Origin: an uncultured Blautia sp.
GTDB taxonomy: Bacteria; Bacillota; Clostridia; Lachnospirales; Lachnospiraceae
Assembly: GCA_934394595.1 (NCBI GenBank)
Contig: CAKRRX010000088.1
Coordinates: 1 to 10,558 of the forward strand
DNA length: 10,558 nt
Direction: 5' to 3'
Each line of letters begins with the position of its first letter. Position 1 is the first letter of the stretch. The notes below the pieces were generated by a model. It saw nothing but the letters and a program-made list of their open reading frames with translations. It had not been told where the DNA came from and made no database searches. Below are positions 8,108 to 10,558 of the stretch, one piece after another. The position numbers and the translations under genes were made by a program.

Positions 8108-8121
8108 TCAAAAGGTCAAAA
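8098..8121 (-). repeat. Three perfect tandem copies of TTTTGACC at the regulator/jetA junction
   Basis: Three back-to-back identical 8-base units (GGTCAAAA on the plus strand) end the regulator gene and enter the gap before jetA. The regulator's TGA stop (8110-8108) lies within the repeat. Each unit contains TTGACC, one base away from the consensus -35 hexamer TTGACA, but I see no good -10 hexamer at 16-18 bases from any of them. The 8-base period does not match one DNA helical turn, which argues against a simple row of operator half-sites on one face. Function unknown. Confidence 0.75.
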
Positions 8122-10558
8122 AGTATTTTTCTTCTCTCAGATACTCCAAAAGCAGTTTTCGCTTTGTCCGGGTATCCCCTGCGATCTGCAGTTTGGAATA
8201 AATCTGATTTATATACTGCTTTACTGTTCCCTCAGATAAGAACAGCTTTGCTGCAATTTCTCTGTTACTCAGATGCTGTGCCATCAGTTCTGTGATTTCC
8301 AGTTCCCGCCTGGTCAGTGTCTGAAATACATCTGGATATTTTTTTTCGCAGCACAGCGCTCTTCCTTGCTCTTCCCAGCGTTTTCCAAGCTCTGTGATCC
8401 TGGTCAGGAATTCATTCTTACCGCCAATCAGAAGGCTTGCATATGCTTCGGACAAATATCTGTAATTTTCCACAAAGGGCATCAGAAAGTCATCTTGCAC
8501 AGCCGCTTCCAGAGACAATTTCAACAGCTCACGGGCTTCCCTGGTTTTTCCCAGTTTTTCATAAGCAACAGCTGTCTGAATGCGGATATGAAGAGCCACC
8601 AACGCATAATGCATATTTTCACACAGAGCAAGCAGACTCTCACTTCTTCCGATCACCTTTGCATACTCTTTTTGCTCAAGATAGACCTGGTTTTCGATAA
8701 GCTCCATCATGGGCTTTCCCGGTGCCAGAAAATTCACATCTCCAAGCCTGTGTTCCCGAAACAGTGCCGGAATCAAAATCTCCTGACCAATCAGCGCATA
8801 ATAATATGCGCAAATACTGTCAAAAATATTCAACCAGGCAGTATTATGCTTCTGCAGCAGTTCTTCTCTTCGCTGTAAAATTGTTTTTCTCGGGCTAAAT
8901 TTCGCACAAAGAGAAAGACGAAGTGCCAGAAAATCACAGCACAAAGCAATACTTTCCTGCCCATTTTGGGCAATGTGTTCATAAGCATCCTCCAATCGGA
9001 TCTGGGCATCAACAAAATTCCCCTGCATAAATTCAGCTTCTGCACGCATTACACGCTCCGCCCCCTGACCGTGACCATTGGTAATCTTGTAATAATGGGG
9101 CATACATTCGTCCATTTCTTCACGTTCTTTTTCCAGATTTCCAGGAGCGCGGTGAAACATCATCAATACAGATGGCGAGCCAAAGGTCCAGCCGCCTTGC
9201 TTTTGAATGCTGATCGCCGGACGGGACATCTGTGCGCTGGCACTGCGGTGAAAACGACTCATTTTCTCAATATCATTGTACATGAGAAAACTCATGATCA
9301 GGTCACATTCTCCCAGAAGATTGCCGCGTTCCTCTTCGGACAAGGCTGTATTCTCTGCAACAGCAGTGAGAAGTAATTCCTTTAATTCCAGCATTTTGGG
9401 AATCTTTTTCCAGTTGAACATACTTCTCATCAAAACCAGGACTGACAGGGGATATTCTCTCAAAACAGAAGCCGGACACTGATCGATCCACTCCATCACT
9501 TCCTCAGGCTTTAGTGCTGACAAAAGGATACCGGCATCTTTTTGGATCACCCGAAGCATTCCATCATAATTTTTCCCAGCCTGATATGAAGATAATGCAT
9601 GAATATACATTTTCTGTCTTTCATACCAGTCTCCGTACCGATTCTGGCAAATGCTCTGTTTTTCTTTATCTAAAGTAAAAAATGCCTTTCTGGCACAATC
9701 CTTCATCATGTGATGGAACCGATAAGTTTTGCCATCAGCAAGCCGAGTGACAAATGCATTTTCCTGTGTCAGAGCCTGCAAAAGCTGCGCTGCATCATCA
9801 TCCCCTGTAACTGCCATTGCCATTTCCAGAGTAAATTCATCTGCAAGTCCCATCATGATCAGAAATTCCCGTCTTTTTTCCGGAAGTGGGTCTATCATGG
9901 CTCTGGTAAACATTTCATGAATATCGGAGCTGTCCTGCCAGAGCTGTCCTCTTTTTACATAGGCACAAAGATTCAGATACACGGCCGAGAACCAGCCCTC
10001 GCTGAAATGATACAATTCTTCCAGCTGCTTTTCGTCCAGCTTTGTCCCACATTTATGCGCATAAATTGCCAGCTCCGGTGGGTTCAGGCACAGATCTGAC
10101 ATTTCGACCTGATATAGCCTGCTGCCAAGCTGCAGAATCTCTTCCCCGGACAGAAGCTGGTTCCGGCTGGCAGCGATCAGATGTACATTTTCCGGCAGTT
10201 TTCGGGCAAGCATGCATAAAAATCCGACGGCACGTCGATCTTTCAGCAAATGAAAATCATCGATAAAAATATAATATGGCACAGCCCCGGTCAGTGAATG
10301 GCATAGCCTTTCCACCAGAAAACCGGCAGAAGCACCGTCCTGCGGACATTCATAATCTGACAGTATCTCTATTCCTGCAAAGGAAAAGGCATTCTGCACG
10401 CCTTTCCAGAAAATAGACAAATTATCTGAATAAATACTGATCCTTATCTGTACCACTTGCTCACTTTTACTCTGCTCCGTAAGGTACCAGTTCACCGCAG
10501 TTGTTTTTCCATAGCCCATAGGCGCAGTGACCGTAGTCAGCGCAGCCTGGGAAATGGG
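8108..10558 (-). CDS. LuxR-family STAND/MalT-like (LAL) transcription regulator, 5' end cut by window edge
   Basis: 816 residues are visible and the frame is open to the window edge, so the true start lies outside. An internal ATG at 10519 falls in the middle of the Walker A loop and cannot be the start. The edge-proximal sequence gives APMGYGKTT (visible residues 12-20), the Walker A of MalT/LAL ATPases, and YYIFIDDFHLLK contains Walker B (IFIDD, 97-101). A long all-helical middle region resembles the TPR-like sensor domain of this family. The C-terminus (about 748-809) is a LuxR/FixJ helix-turn-helix: LTRRELEITELMAQHLSNRE, then IAAKLFLSEGTVKQYINQIY. Such proteins are ATP-dependent activators that oligomerise on binding an inducer. 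The ligand cannot be read from sequence. It lies 54 bases upstream of jetA on the same strand, so it may regulate or be co-transcribed with the jet genes, but this is an inference; a separate function is possible. About 20-40 N-terminal residues are probably missing. Confidence 0.9.
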   Translation of the reverse strand, partial: PISQAALTTVTAPMGYGKTTAVNWYLTEQSKSEQVVQIRISIYSDNLSIFWKGVQNAFSFAGIEILSDYECPQDGASAGFLVERLCHSLTGAVPYYIFIDDFHLLKDRRAVGFLCMLARKLPENVHLIAASRNQLLSGEEILQLGSRLYQVEMSDLCLNPPELAIYAHKCGTKLDEKQLEELYHFSEGWFSAVYLNLCAYVKRGQLWQDSSDIHEMFTRAMIDPLPEKRREFLIMMGLADEFTLEMAMAVTGDDDAAQLLQALTQENAFVTRLADGKTYRFHHMMKDCARKAFFTLDKEKQSICQNRYGDWYERQKMYIHALSSYQAGKNYDGMLRVIQKDAGILLSALKPEEVMEWIDQCPASVLREYPLSVLVLMRSMFNWKKIPKMLELKELLLTAVAENTALSEEERGNLLGECDLIMSFLMYNDIEKMSRFHRSASAQMSRPAISIQKQGGWTFGSPSVLMMFHRAPGNLEKEREEMDECMPHYYKITNGHGQGAERVMRAEAEFMQGNFVDAQIRLEDAYEHIAQNGQESIALCCDFLALRLSLCAKFSPRKTILQRREELLQKHNTAWLNIFDSICAYYYALIGQEILIPALFREHRLGDVNFLAPGKPMMELIENQVYLEQKEYAKVIGRSESLLALCENMHYALVALHIRIQTAVAYEKLGKTREARELLKLSLEAAVQDDFLMPFVENYRYLSEAYASLLIGGKNEFLTRITELGKRWEEQGRALCCEKKYPDVFQTLTRRELEITELMAQHLSNREIAAKLFLSEGTVKQYINQIYSKLQIAGDTRTKRKLLLEYLREEKYFLTF

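Noticed and set aside
8054..8124. Promoter for jetA using TTGACC as -35
   Set aside because: At 16-18 bases from each of the three TTGACC copies, the best -10 candidates (TGATAT, CAATAT) match only about half the consensus, so I do not call a promoter.
10517..10519. ATG at 10519 as the regulator start
   Set aside because: It would begin inside the Walker A loop; the upstream codons to the window edge are open and supply the AP of APMGYGKTT, so the gene starts outside.

Overview
The window carries one strand-uniform gene cluster, entirely on the minus strand, so it reads from right to left. Its order is: a large LuxR/MalT-type ATPase regulator (cut by the right edge), then jetA, jetB, jetC and jetD of a Wadjet SMC-type plasmid-defence system. 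The jetD gene runs off the left edge. The purine-rich, A/G-biased coding strand, AAAGGA/GGGAGG ribosome-binding sites, moderate GC content and protein style suggest a Firmicute of the class Clostridia, probably a gut Lachnospiraceae relative. That placement is an inference from style only.

Layout. 10558-8108 (minus): STAND/LAL transcription regulator with Walker A, Walker B, a long helical repeat-like middle and a C-terminal LuxR helix-turn-helix. A gap of only 54 bases follows, containing an unusual tandem repeat (three copies of TTTTGACC) that includes the regulator's stop codon. 8053-6575: jetA, a MukF/kleisin-like subunit of the DUF2397/TIGR02677 type. 6582-5446: jetB, a MukE/KITE-like subunit of the DUF2398/TIGR02678 type. 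5449-1286: jetC, a 1387-residue SMC/MukB-like ATPase of the TIGR02680 type. 1293-1: jetD, a DUF3323/DUF2399 (TIGR02679) TOPRIM nuclease subunit with 431 residues visible and no stop before the edge. The four jet genes overlap by 8, 4 and 8 bases.

How it works together. From established knowledge of Wadjet, JetA, JetB and JetC form a condensin-like complex that uses ATP to reel in DNA, and JetD is the TOPRIM-type nuclease that cuts small closed-circular DNA such as plasmids. The four families seen here are the long-known TIGR02677-02680 four-gene neighbourhood, one of the non-type-I Wadjet lineages. I believe it is the one called type II, but the type number should be checked. The notable local feature is the closely linked, co-oriented LuxR-family STAND regulator, which may control the defence operon.

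There is no gene-free stretch over 300 bases. I see no RNA genes, insertion sequences, CRISPR array or terminator. The operon's main promoter is presumably to the right of the window.
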